Positions 1-10,000 of a DNA stretch of 64,000 bases are shown here, piece after piece. Source of the stretch: Dendrolimus kikuchii (lineage: Eukaryota > Arthropoda > Insecta > Lepidoptera > Lasiocampidae); assembly GCA_019925095.2 (NCBI GenBank), contig CM034405.1, positions 13,541,401-13,605,400 on the forward strand, written 5' to 3'. The notes beneath the pieces are model-generated. The model was given only the letters and a program-made list of their open reading frames with translations. It searched no databases and was not told the origin of the DNA. Position 1 is the first letter of the stretch. Each line of letters begins with the position of its first letter. The position numbers and the translations under genes are program-made.

Positions 1-154
1 CTGCTCCGACGAAGTAAGCGTAGAGAAACGTTTGCTGAGAGTCCCACATACCATCGGCACGCTTCTGTGCGTGCGGTAAGAGTCTTTCCCCGGAGGCAAG
101 AGGATATGTCCAAAGACATTCCCGTACATTATCAAAAAAATATAAACATAATTT
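1..154. other. GC-richer segment open on both strands, possible exon
   Basis: The first 120 bases are richer in GC than the AT-rich DNA that follows. The plus strand is open from base 1 to a TAA at 154-156 and carries a good donor (GTAAGAGT) at about 76. The minus strand is also open over bases 1-120, with a possible acceptor (GCACGCACAG) near 66 whose phase would fit the cytoplasmic tail of the Sidestep-like gene. I recognise no domain in any frame. It may be the last exon of a neighbouring gene, a tail exon of the Sidestep-like gene, or non-coding. Confidence 0.25.
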
Positions 155-156
155 AA

Positions 157-2296
157 GTAATAAATTACGCTTAAAATTTACTTATCTACTTGGGTATTTT
201 ACACATGTACACCAGCCATTAGTCCTGTGGAAACGTTATACAGGTGAATTTTGCCAGTGGGCCTTCAGGACCAAATCCTAAACTATATGAAATAGCGAAA
301 ATCACTCGATGGAGTTTCAATCAACCTGTCAATGAACCTTTTCCCTTGGTTAGATATACCTGTTGGCAACACCAACAATATTGATTTACACATTTGTATT
401 AAAATGGTCTAAGATTAAATAAATTATTTAAATATCTCTAGTGGTGCTGTGTTGCAATTTATTATACCCTCTCCTTACAAATTTTGATCGCCTTATGTTT
501 TGATCAATTCCTTTACAGAAATTGACTATAAACTATGATTTAGTACAATAATATCTACAGTAGGTGTTTTTACTGTCAATATCAGCCGATTCCATTCTTG
601 ACAAGGGTAATTGATTTTTCAAAAATCTAATTAAACTTCCAAGTCGGCTCTGAGACTCCTTTGAGTGATTTTCGCTATTTCGTGTAGTTCAGGATTTGGC
701 CATGACGGACCACTTAAAAATCCACAGACATGGTATACACACATATTAGATCTCATAGTAATCGAGTTTTACTATATAAAATAATCAATAATAGTACAGA
801 GGAGTTCATTAATATGTAAGCAGTGCAAAAGATTTAACATATTGTAAGCATTAGAATCTTAGAAAATATTCTTAAACACTGTAGATCATGAAAATATCAT
901 CATATAATCCGTTCAATAATATATGCCTGGACGCTTTACAATAATTGATGACCAGCCATATGAGCAAATAACTTAATACCCTAGGATACAAAAATGCCTA
1001 AACAAATATTCATATTTATACCCTACACTTGTAGGAATGTCATTCAAATAGTCTTAATCATAAAAATGTCTTGACAAAACAGTTTAAACGTGAATCGTAG
1101 TAATAAAAATCTATAGATACGTGAAGCAAAAACTTTGTGCCCCTTTTTACGAAAATTGCGCGGACGGAAGAGTATGAAATTTCGCAAACTTATAGTTTAT
1201 ATAGAGAATGCGACGCGAGAAGCTACGAATGCTAATATTTTTTTTAAATTATGCATAAAAAATACATTAAATCAATAAAAAACATTACACACACTACCAT
1301 GTATTTGACACACACACGCATATATACTCTTTTGCTTATTGTGGCCTTGGCGAAATCTGTGGTTATAGAAGTATATAGTCTTTGACAAAAAAATATTATG
1401 GTCGAATTTCGAATTTATAGTACTTGTATTTATAAATCCATCGCTGGTCATATAATCGTAATACATACATATTATTGACCGGAATCTGTCTTATATAAAT
1501 TAATCTAAAACTTAACCACAAATTATTGATACATTACATACATTATTGATACTACTGCTTACAATATTTTGAATCCTTTGCAATGCTTATATATTAATGA
1601 ACTCGACTGTACATCAACAAGTGAGAGAAAATTAACATGTGGCGCCATCTGTTTATGTAGAATCTAAGAGATTTTGGAATAACGTTTTTTATTGGGCCAT
1701 TTACAATCTTAGTAATATTTCTTCTGAGTATCTTTCCTTCTTGATGCTTACTATGGTTTTGTTGCAATTTTATATGCTGTGTTTGAATAGTTTTAAACAG
1801 CGCTTTCTCGATGTAATGTAAGAGTGACATCTGGTGGTGGTGCGTCCCATCGGTCCCAGAAAGCTGGTTTTCTTCTTCTGTCTATTGTTGGGGCTGAATC
1901 TCCTGAAGCAATGGAGAAACCACTGCTGCATGAGCGCAAGCTGTTTGAAGCTCGGATTTTGTGTTCTGCGAAAGACAAATATATAAGTAACTAGGATAGG
2001 CTCGCTACTTCGCCCACTCTTGAAATTACCGCGGGCTTACCCGAACCACTTCAAACCGCTCCCGGGAAAATGCCCGCGGGATTTCCGGGACAAAAAATTA
2101 TACATTATTACATAAACTTAAAAAAGTTTTGCTCAAAGTGTTTAAATAACAGGTTAAAAACAATCCACCGCGCAGCGACGTGTGTAAATTTTAATAAAAT
2201 AAAAAAGCCTTTTAATTCTTACTTTTTGCTGTAGGTATTCTTAGTATGTTAATTGGTTAGTAATTTTAAATTAATTGTTAGTATTATTGTTGTTAG
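157..2296. other. AT-rich stretch without a gene
   Basis: No convincing exon. The short open frames have no domain and lie in low-complexity sequence. Bases 2029-2100 hold a fragment of the CCGCGGGATT/CCGGGA repeat family that recurs near 13.3, 36.9 and 39.2 kb. Confidence 0.5.
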
Positions 2297-2743
2297 TTGG
2301 ATAAATTATGTAAGAATCCCAGATTGGGTAAAGGCCTCCTCCAAAGACGCCCATCTGTCTCTGTCCTGAGCTATTTGATACCAGTTGGGGCCGGCTATTT
2401 TTTTAATATCCTCTTCCCAACGCATCGATGGTCTCCCTCTGCCTCTCTTGCCTTGTGGTCCTGTCCACAGAGTTGTTTTAACGGTCCATCTCTGGTCTGT
2501 GAGTCTTGTTATGTGACCTGCCCATTTCCATTTTAACTTCTGTGCATAGCTCAAGGCATTAGTTGCTTTAGTTATCGCTCTTATTGTTGTGTGTCTGATT
2601 TTGTCCATTTTGTTTACCTTGAGCATGCTTCGTTCGAGACCTCGTTGGCAGGTGGCTATTTTGTGTTTCGTCTTGGCCGTAAATTTCCATGTCTGGCATC
2701 CATATGTTAATCCCGGTATGAGGTTAGAGTTCATAATTTTCAT
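2297..2743 (-). mobile_element. 3' end of an RTE-type non-LTR retrotransposon (5'-truncated)
   Basis: An open frame of 145 residues (stop near 2306) encodes the C-terminal end of a LINE endonuclease/reverse-transcriptase polyprotein. Landmarks are LTYGCQTW near the start, QKLKWKWAGHITR in the middle, a GKRGRGRPSMRWEEDI stretch, and a WASLEEAFTQ-like end. This arrangement (thumb region followed by a short basic C-terminus) is known from RTE-like LINEs annotated in many lepidopteran genomes. The reverse-transcriptase core with YADD and the endonuclease are absent, as expected for a 5'-truncated insertion. The ATG is internal and not meaningful as a start. The clade name is from memory of the family and is less certain than the LINE assignment. 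Confidence 0.82.
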
Positions 2744-3141
2744 ATGTACCTTTTTATCTCACAACCACTATATCACGAATCTTCTGAAAATCTATATTCT
2801 TTTTCTAATTCTACAAGTGTTCTAGGACTATTCAAAGCTTCAGTGTGTCTTAGTTTGTCTAAAAACGAATAGTATAGTCTATTTCAAATAGAAGGGTACT
2901 GAAGAAATTGAATTGAGAAAGAATATCGTGTTTCTAAAAGTATCTAATTACTATTTTATAGTTACAGAATGGAAAAAGATTTACTAAACAGTATTAAACA
3001 TAGTTTTACATAATTAAAATTAATATAGATTTCTTAGGAAAGACGACGATATCGTTACAAATTATATTTTATGGACGTGTCATACATACCGTACTATTTA
3101 AAATAGACTACGTAATATTCTATTTATACTCATTGACTCTT

Positions 3142-3300
3142 CAGGTGATCAGAAGGCTGGTGCTTACCTCGGACAATGGATCAGTATGGCGATCCAGTGG
3201 GGAAACGTAGCCAGCCTTCTGGGCACCTTACCCATAGAAGACTGTGATCTAGGCTCAGTATTCTACTTATAGTCTTGAGGGACTATGGGTAGAATACAAT
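3142..3300 (+). mobile_element. CR1-like LINE 3' tail, copy 1
   Basis: About 150 bases ending in a frame read as LLGTLPIEDCDLGSVFYL and a short trailer (GTCTTGAGGGACTATGGGTA...). The same end recurs at 15722-15795 and 49505-49561, so this is the 3' tail of an interspersed element. The translated C-terminus resembles CR1-type LINE ends in Lepidoptera; the clade is an inference. Confidence 0.55.
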
Positions 3301-3446
3301 ACAAATAAGTTAAGTTTTTTATTATTGCATTAGATTATTTATAAATGTCTTCATTGTACTACTACCTTATAATTTATGTATATAATTAACAATTTATTAG
3401 ACAGTATAGTTCTATATGTATATATATAATTATAAATGATATTCAC

Positions 3447-3626
3447 CTCCGATATTGTCCAAGTAGTTCATGGCTACGTCGTCCAATTGCAGTACTTGAA
3501 TGACGGGCGCGGTGGTCTTCGCGCGCGCTCTTCTCACCAGCCGCACCATCAGCGCCGTGGTGATAGCAAACAATATCACTAGAACCACGGCACCTATTGA
3601 TATTCCTACGTGTTTTTCCAAGATAA
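3447..3626 (-). CDS. Sidestep-like receptor, transmembrane and juxtamembrane exon
   Basis: This exon of 180 bases joins the FN3 exon in phase (acceptor TTTTGTTACAG before 3626; donor GGAG|GTGAAT after 3447). It begins ILEKHVGI, runs into a hydrophobic helix (GAVVLVILFAITTALMV, about residues 8-25 of the exon) and is followed by the stop-transfer cluster RLVRRARAK. This is the single membrane pass of a type I receptor. The cytoplasmic part seen is short (TTAPVIQVLQLDDVAMNYLDNIG) and has no motif that I recognise. An in-frame stop lies just beyond the donor, so either intron retention gives a very short tail or more tail exons lie past base 3446 or outside the window. Confidence 0.85.
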
Positions 3627-4464
3627 CTGTAACAAAATTATATAATTCTTATTTAGTTAACCTTAAAACTAGGACGTTAGTTATTTATTAATCTATATTA
3701 ATATTATTACAAAATGTATAAATAGAACTAATGTAAATAGATAAAGTGGACAGGGATAAAACACGTAATAGATAGATAAATAAGTAAAAATAAATAAACA
3801 CATAATAGATAGAATTAACTAAAATGATATATAACTGTAATAGTGATTAAGAAACGATGTATTAGAAAATAAGATTTGTTTGAAAAAAGGGAGAAAAAGA
3901 AAAGAAAAACATAACCCCCCCACTTATTATATCGTGTGTTTTAGAATAAGATTAAACAACAAGACATGAAATAAAAAGGCTCTGTCTTGAACTATGACGG
4001 AGAAGTTGGTGAAGAAAAAAAATGTTATAAAGAGGTAAGTATACATATATGAGTTTGCGAGTTTGTTTGTAGGAAGTAATCTCTTGAACTACTGAACCGA
4101 TTTTCTGAATTACTTTCACCAATAGAAAGCTACGTTATTCTTGAGTGACATAAGCTACATTTTATTGAGTTTAATATATTTTTTTAATGACGCCCAGCGA
4201 AGTGGGCATGGGTTAGCTAGTCTTTATATACAACTAGAAAATCGAGAACTCAATTGCAGCGTCATCTACCGGGTCAAATTGTGAATCTACACTATCCAGG
4301 TACCACCCACACACACACACACACAGAAAATATTATTCCTTCCGATAGCATTGTGTAGCCTTGAGATGAGAGGCAAATTTTAGACCAGTCTATAAAAATA
4401 TCTACTCAGACAACCAACGATACGCAAGTCCAAATAATGTACCTATTAAAACTTAACTACTCAC
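3627..4464. other. Intron with Helitron-like debris
   Basis: Intron of the Sidestep-like gene. AT-rich DNA with no exon. It holds a Helitron-like fragment at 4050-4225 and a reverse-oriented fragment of the second Helitron-like family near 4235-4325, including a (CA)n run at 4309-4325. Confidence 0.6.
4050..4225 (+). mobile_element. Helitron-like 3' fragment (family 1)
   Basis: The stretch contains the phrase for 'ctactgaaccgatttt' common in lepidopteran Helitrons and ends GAAGTGGGCATGGGTTAGCTAGT. Closely similar ends occur at 32020-32340 (plus) and 28575-28620 (minus). A CTAGT-type terminus preceded by a small GC-rich inverted repeat (GCCCAGCGAAGTGGGC) fits the 3' hairpin expected for Helitrons. 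Confidence 0.55.
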
Positions 4465-4737
4465 AATTCCACCAAGGTGGTGAAGCGGCTTCCAAGAGGT
4501 TCTCTGTTGGCCTGAGCAGCAAAGCTCTAGAGCAGCCATATCTATTACAGGCCAGAGCCCCTGCTTCATCTCCGGCTTTGAGCGTCCCGAGGGCCCCTCT
4601 AACCAGCCATGTCCCTCCACTCTGGGCTAAAGCTTGGCCTGTACCAAACCCCATGGACCCACGCTTATCGAGGACTAAGGAAGTGTTTGTGGTGGACATC
4701 CTCCATACAGATACCTCGTAGTATGTCGCGTTTTCCA
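4465..4737 (-). CDS. Sidestep-like receptor, FN3-like exon
   Basis: A 273-base exon in phase with both neighbours (acceptor ATTAATATTTCAG; near-perfect donor AATT|GTGAGT). It opens VENATYYEVSVWRM, matching the strand that starts the juxtamembrane fibronectin-III repeat in Sidestep proteins, continues through WLVRGALGTLKAGDEAGALACNR, which has the spacing of the F and G strands (GLxxGxxYxxxxxxNxxG), and ends in ENLLEAASPPWW before the transmembrane exon. The FN3 consensus tyrosine in the F strand is not present (AGDEAGALAC), so the domain is divergent. FN3 in this family links the Ig stack to the membrane. Coding identity is supported mainly by splice phase and position. Confidence 0.78.
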
Positions 4738-5393
4738 CTGAAATATTAATAAAGAGTAAATTAAAAAACCTGTTTTTTTGTAATCTCCCGATTAAGTATA
4801 ATTATGCATTTCATAAAATGATAAAGAAACTTATTAGCATTTTGAATTAATGATTGATTTAAGTTAAAAAATATGATTATAATTTTTTCATATTTTTAAT
4901 TTATAATTTCGTAAGTAATTTTTTTTTATAAAAACAAGAACGGACTGGTGTCGCCATCTGTGTCGGGAGTGTGCGTTACAAGTTACGTGTTTTATTGGAG
5001 TATTGTCATTCTTTAAATCTTTAGTATCGGTGGCGGATATAGTATGAGCGTGAGTAATAACATAATTTAAAAAAAGTTAAATAAAATAAATCTAATTAAA
5101 AATAAGGTGAACTGGTGGTTGTTGAACTAACAACCAACTAGCGCTTCGGTAAATATAATCTATAGGAACTACTGGTTCGGTAGTAGACATAGCCGCACTA
5201 CAGGACGTAAGAAAGTTCCATTGTTAGTTCGTATTTACTGAAGCTACGCGGGTGGTATCTTCCTTGGAAGGATAAAACCTGTCCACTATACCTAGCAGTC
5301 ATGAAAATGGCGGGGCGTTGTCAGTAATGACTATTACAATCGTTCCAAGTTTCAAATAACATGATAAAATAGACGTTAAAAATAATTATTCAC
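4738..5393. other. Intron without recognisable content
   Basis: AT-rich intron between the FN3 exon and the Ig5b exon. I see no exon and no clear repeat. Confidence 0.5.
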
Positions 5394-5549
5394 CTGGTAT
5401 ACATCTCATCTGGAACTCTCCATATTCGAAAGCGAGATCGCACTTTTGGGGCTGCTGAGGCCTCAAATGCTCAAATGTGAACGTTCTTTCACAAGGTTCT
5501 TCTTGAGACGCAATCCCATTGCTAGCTTCACATGTAGCTTTTAAGGACC
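5394..5549 (-). CDS. Sidestep-like receptor, Ig5 second half and start of FN3
   Basis: A 156-base exon (acceptor TCTTTCATCAG; donor CCAG|GTGAAT), in phase on both sides. It encodes LKATCEASNGIASQEEPC, which holds the second Ig cysteine in the LxCxAxN context, followed by the extra cysteine after the domain (EEPC) and another at PQKCDLAF. This Ig-end then PxxC spacing is characteristic of the membrane-proximal Ig of Sidestep proteins. The exon finishes in FQMRCIP, the first strands of the FN3-like region. Confidence 0.85.
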
Positions 5550-5629
5550 CTGATGAAAGACATAGGAATTTTAATTCTTTTAGTGATGAGATTATGCGAA
5601 AGTATTTATATGATTTTTATTGACGACCT

Positions 5630-5760
5630 CTGTGGTTGAGTGGGCTAAGCCTAGCCGGCTTACCACACTGCAACGCAGAGGTTCCAGGTTCGATTTCTGG
5701 CCTGGCAAATTTCGGAAACGAATTTTCCGTTATGTACTATCTGGATGTTTGGGATCGGCC
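5630..5760 (+). mobile_element. tRNA-derived SINE, family 2, copy 1
   Basis: A degenerate A box (TGGTTGAGTGGGC) is followed about 45 bases later by a B box (GGTTCGATTTC), the internal polymerase III promoter of a tRNA-derived SINE. A second copy with the same body (AAACGAATTTTCCGTT) lies at 24407-24545. It does not fold as a complete tRNA. Confidence 0.6.
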
Positions 5761-6178
5761 TAAAAGTATTCCGTTTATATTGTCCATAACTCAAGCGTAG
5801 TCTGTTTAACTTGAGGATTAAAAAACATAGCTTGCAGGTTATTAAGAAATGTCTTTTTAAAATAACAAAGTTCGAAAAAGTTCTGACGAATTTCCATAGA
5901 TGTCACTGTTTCAAACACACAAATAAGGTTTACGGACCACCACATTCTCGCGAGATTCTGAAGCAGGAAATTTTCTCGCAGGATCGTGGATATTCTCTGA
6001 AGGTATATTCGCGAGTATGTGTAGCGCCTAGGACCATCTATCAAAGTTCTCAGTACAGTTATCATGTTCGGTTAAGATGGACAGAAGTTCTGGGTTCTGC
6101 GAAGTTTAACTGACTATGCCATCAAATTGAAACAGGTGTTACTATCTCCTACACTAAAGAATCTCTTAAGGAAATTCT

Positions 6179-6214
6179 TTAGATATAATTTCTTATACAA
6201 GAAATTATATCTAA
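6179..6214. repeat. Perfect short hairpin
   Basis: TTAGATATAATTTCTT and its exact reverse complement are separated by four bases (ATAC). The AT-rich stem has no known function. Confidence 0.8.
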
Positions 6215-6545
6215 TTATTATTAGAACATTAGAAATAAACAACCAAGCACATCAATACACGTATACATCAGTCAAAACATTTTAGTATAAATTACTATAG
6301 AATGCACACTACAGAAACACGCATACTGACAATTATATAGGCAACAAAGTAAACCCCGAAAAGTACCTTTGTTAAGAGTATTTAAAAACATACTAAACAC
6401 TTTAAAAGTTACATTCAAATTGCTAATAGATGGCGATAAACGTCACTACTCTGTTGTTTTCTGTATATTATTGATACGTTAAAGATATAAAAAAATATAT
6501 GAAAATTAAATATAGAGTTCGCTCATGGTATTTAGAATTCTTTAC

Positions 6546-6728
6546 CTGCTAAAGGCCCAGTAATCTGGTCTAGTGGTAAAAAAGGTGACCCAGTAGTGAG
6601 ATGCTGGACGTCAAACCCAGAAGGTTGGAGGTGCCAGAAGAACGTGTCTGGAATGGGCAACGCCTTGACGTTGCAGTTAATTGTTTCTTTTACCAGTCTT
6701 ATGCCGTGGCCTATGCATTCTGGTGGAT
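6546..6728 (-). CDS. Sidestep-like receptor, Ig5 first half
   Basis: A 183-base exon (acceptor CTTTAATTTCAG; donor GCAG|GTAAAG). It encodes PPECIGHGIRLVKETINCNV, with the first Ig cysteine at TINC, then LPIPDTFFWHLQ with the core tryptophan, and ends PLDQITGPLA, joining in phase to GSLKATC of the next exon. It needs one base from the preceding exon to complete its first codon (xAT, probably D or Y). The exon that should supply that base, the second half of Ig4, was not found. The end of a BEL/Pao element lies only about 12 bases upstream of the acceptor, so the polypyrimidine tract is CTTTAATTTC and everything before it is retrotransposon. Confidence 0.85.
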
Positions 6729-6741
6729 CTGAAATTAAAGT

Positions 6742-6872
6742 GGAATAAACTTAAAACAGTTTTTTTTGCAAAACGTATATTCGATTTTTTTTTTGAATAT
6801 TTTACAGACAATGTCACAATTCAAAAAAGAAACAAAGAGTATAATTTTTAAGGAGTTTCTCCGTCGCCAACA
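6742..6872 (-). repeat. BEL/Pao 3' LTR
   Basis: A 131-base copy of the LTR. On the minus strand it starts TGTTGGCGACGGAG and ends GTTTATTCC, directly followed by the intron end of the host gene. Compared with the other LTR it lacks two short internal segments of 8 and about 14 bases. Confidence 0.7.
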
Positions 6873-6938
6873 CTCCCCACCCCAGTGCTGGAACAGCACT
6901 CACTCCTCAGGTCAATCCGCGCCACACGCGCTGCTGAT

Positions 6939-7062
6939 CGCCACAATATTCCATTTTGACATCGACAACTCTTGTGCGACCATTTTTCTCAGCTACTGCT
7001 GTCACAACAAGACCCTTTGGCCAAACATTTCTAGGGGTGCTAGCTATATATCTATTATTCAA
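6939..7062 (-). pseudogene. BEL/Pao integrase C-terminal remnant
   Basis: The minus strand reads NVWPKGLVVTAVAEKNGRTR, then VVDVKMEYCGDQQRVWRGL and a stop. The WPxGxV and RVRxxxV pattern is the conserved C-terminus of BEL/Pao integrases. It is separated from the main gag-pol frame by a stop and an unmatched stretch, so it is a remnant left by an internal deletion. Confidence 0.7.
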
Positions 7063-7088
7063 ACAAACAATAATTTAATCTCCTACTT

Positions 7089-10000
7089 CTAATTACCTCT
7101 GTACCTCATGACACATATCAGATTTCTACATGAAGAGTTTTCCAAGCACCAGTTTAGCACAGTAGTATTTTCGATACGCTCTTTCCATTTAGTAAATAAA
7201 TATAACATAATATACTTCAATTTCCATGATAATTGTTGACCGTTCTTGAAGGTGACAGCTTGTTGGTGGACGTATTTAACGTCCTTTACAAGTTTAGTGG
7301 CAATTTCTTCATTATCAAAACTATCTATATAATCGTCCATGTATTGCTGTTTCCATATAGCATTGACTGCATCCGGAAACATCGATGCAAATCTCGTAGC
7401 ATTTTTATTCTTTACAAATTGAGCTATAAATGGCGAACAGTTCGCTCCGAATATTAGTGAACTCATAGTAAAAACTTTTACTGGTTTATCTGCAGCTTCT
7501 TTCCATAAAAATCGAAATGCATCTCTGTCTTCCTTGTGTATCTTAACTCTCAAAAACATGTCTTTAATGTCACCCGTGACGGCTACTTTTCTTTCTCTGA
7601 ATCTTAACATTATGCCATATAAAGAAATAAGTAGGTCGGGACCTTGTATTAAAAAATCATTTAAACTCATTCCTTTACATTTTGCCGCCGCATCAAATAC
7701 TAAGCGCAATTTTTGTTTATTGGGGTTGTCTACACCAAAATGTGGGAGATACCAAACATGCTTAGGGTTGGGTATGCTATCAAGTTCTGAAGCGTAGTCA
7801 TTCTGCAGAAGATGATCGACTCTTTCTTTATACCGGGTGGCAAAACCTACATTATTTTTCATCTTCTTTTCTATGCCTTTCAGTCTTATCAATGCATTAT
7901 CATAAGAATCTGGCATCTTAATATTAGTGTTCTTCCATGGCAATCCTACAAACCATCTTCTATCTATCAGCTTAGCAGTGCTCTCTAGTTGTTCAATAGC
8001 TTGCCTTTCTTCTCTATTCTGTCTGGGCTTAGAAGAAATACCCAATGCATCAATTGCGAAGGAATGTTGCATCTCTTCCTGCATCTCTTGTAGAATGCGA
8101 TCTGATTCATGGCTGAATGGATGACTTTCTTCTGACAATATGAGAGCAGATTGTAACGCAGACTTTCCCTTTTTAAATGGCATCCGAGTACAACCATGAA
8201 CACACCATCCCAACAATGTACGAGTCAAATAGGGCTCAGATGGTTTACATTTTATTATCTCCAACGGCATTAGCAAATTGTAGTTATCTTGTCCTAATAA
8301 AATTTCGGGTTTACAATCTCCATCCAAAAGTATATTGTTCAATTCGGGTTTCATTATCCCACAGGAATTCAATTTGAGAGTACTGTAGTCTTGTACTGGT
8401 AAATTCAAATCCTTTACGCTGTATGCGCGTATGTCAAACATCTTTCCTTCTTCATTAGAAAGACTAAAATTAACAGTCTCACTTTCGCACGTGACCTCTC
8501 CGTTATTCCACGCTCCGCAAACTCGCATCGAATGTTTGTGTCCACGCAGCCCTAGCTTAGTCGCTAGGTTGTCACTTATCAAAGTGACAGTCGAACCGTC
8601 ATCAAGTAAAGCCCTAGTACGCTCTATGCCGCTAGGTCCATGGATGTAAACGGAGACTGTTTTTAATAAAACCTTATTGTCGTTTGCGGTCACATGTGCG
8701 ATAATTCCCGTTTGCGTTTCACCTTCGGTCACGTCGGTGATGTTCACTCTGTTTTGCTGCGAGTTTTTATTTTCAGCATAATGGAGCAAACGATGGTGTG
8801 ATCTTCCACAATCTTCTACCTCACAAACAGGCTCAGGGCAATCAGTTTGCTTGTGTTTGGAAATTAAACATTTAAAACAAATACCGTGTCGCTTTACATA
8901 AGCCCATCGGTCTTTGCAAAGAGATTTTTTAAATTTCTTACAGTCTACTAACAAATGTTTCGAGATATGACAGTAACGGCACATCAGTCCTCCGTGTTCT
9001 TGATTGTGCTTTAAATTAAACAATACCGCTTGGCCACGATGTCTTACATTTTCACCGTAAATAAGACTTGATAGGTTAATAGCCGTCTTTGTTATCTTTT
9101 CAGCTTCTTCAGTAAGAAATTCAGAGAGAATTACAAGTTTCGGTTTCAACATTTTATTGAAAAGAGGATAACTGTAGTCAGTCCATTTAGAAATCAGTAC
9201 AGTAGGTAATTTGGAAAGAATTAATGACAGGATATTCATACCATTTAAATAATCTTCACAGCCAATAGTGGTTACTGCAGCTACGTAATTTCTCACCTTT
9301 ACAGAAAATGCAATTATATCCTTTTGATATTCTTGTGAGATCGGTCGTAGTTTATAAATATCTTGTAAAATCCTGTTAATAATAATATCGGGATTACCAA
9401 ACTGAAGCTCCAAGCTGGACATAATTGTTTCAACGGAGGTAGCGCTGATTAGTAGGGCAGTTACAGCATCTTTTGCTGCCCCATGAAGACTCTTCCTCAA
9501 ACGCCAAAGATTTTCGTCCTCACTGAAGTTGCAGATACGTGAAGATTCTTCAAAAGCCTTTTTAAAATAAAGCCAATCAAGAGGATCACCTGAAAATAAG
9601 GGTAATTCTTTAGCTGTACATAGTCGATTGAACATCCGGTTGTTTACTCCGCTACTATTGGCAGCGGAAGTAGCAGCAGCTAGATCCTTGAGTGCGCTCG
9701 CCAACGCGTGTACGGTTCCGTCCATGCCATCTTGAGCAGCTGTTGACACGTGCGGTGCAGCAGATACTTGAGGGCCCATAGCTCCATTGGGTTGTAGGTC
9801 AGTCTGCATCTTTTGATTCTGGGCGTTGTCTGTCAACCAATTTTCCACTATACAATGTTCTGATTCATGTTCGATAGCACCTTCAGAAAGCAGTGAACAG
9901 TTGTCTGCCTCGTCCAATTCTTTAAGGTTTACTGCAAGTTTTAAATCAATGAGTTCCATTTGTATACGAGCTTTTGCTTCTGCAGCTTCCAGCTGCAGCC

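Larger units (their letters stand above)
5550..6545. other. Intron with a SINE and a short perfect hairpin
   Basis: Intron between the two Ig5 exons. It holds a tRNA-derived SINE at 5630-5760 and a 16-bp perfect inverted repeat at 6179-6214. The open frame over 5811-6113 is a repeat shadow without a domain. Confidence 0.55.
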
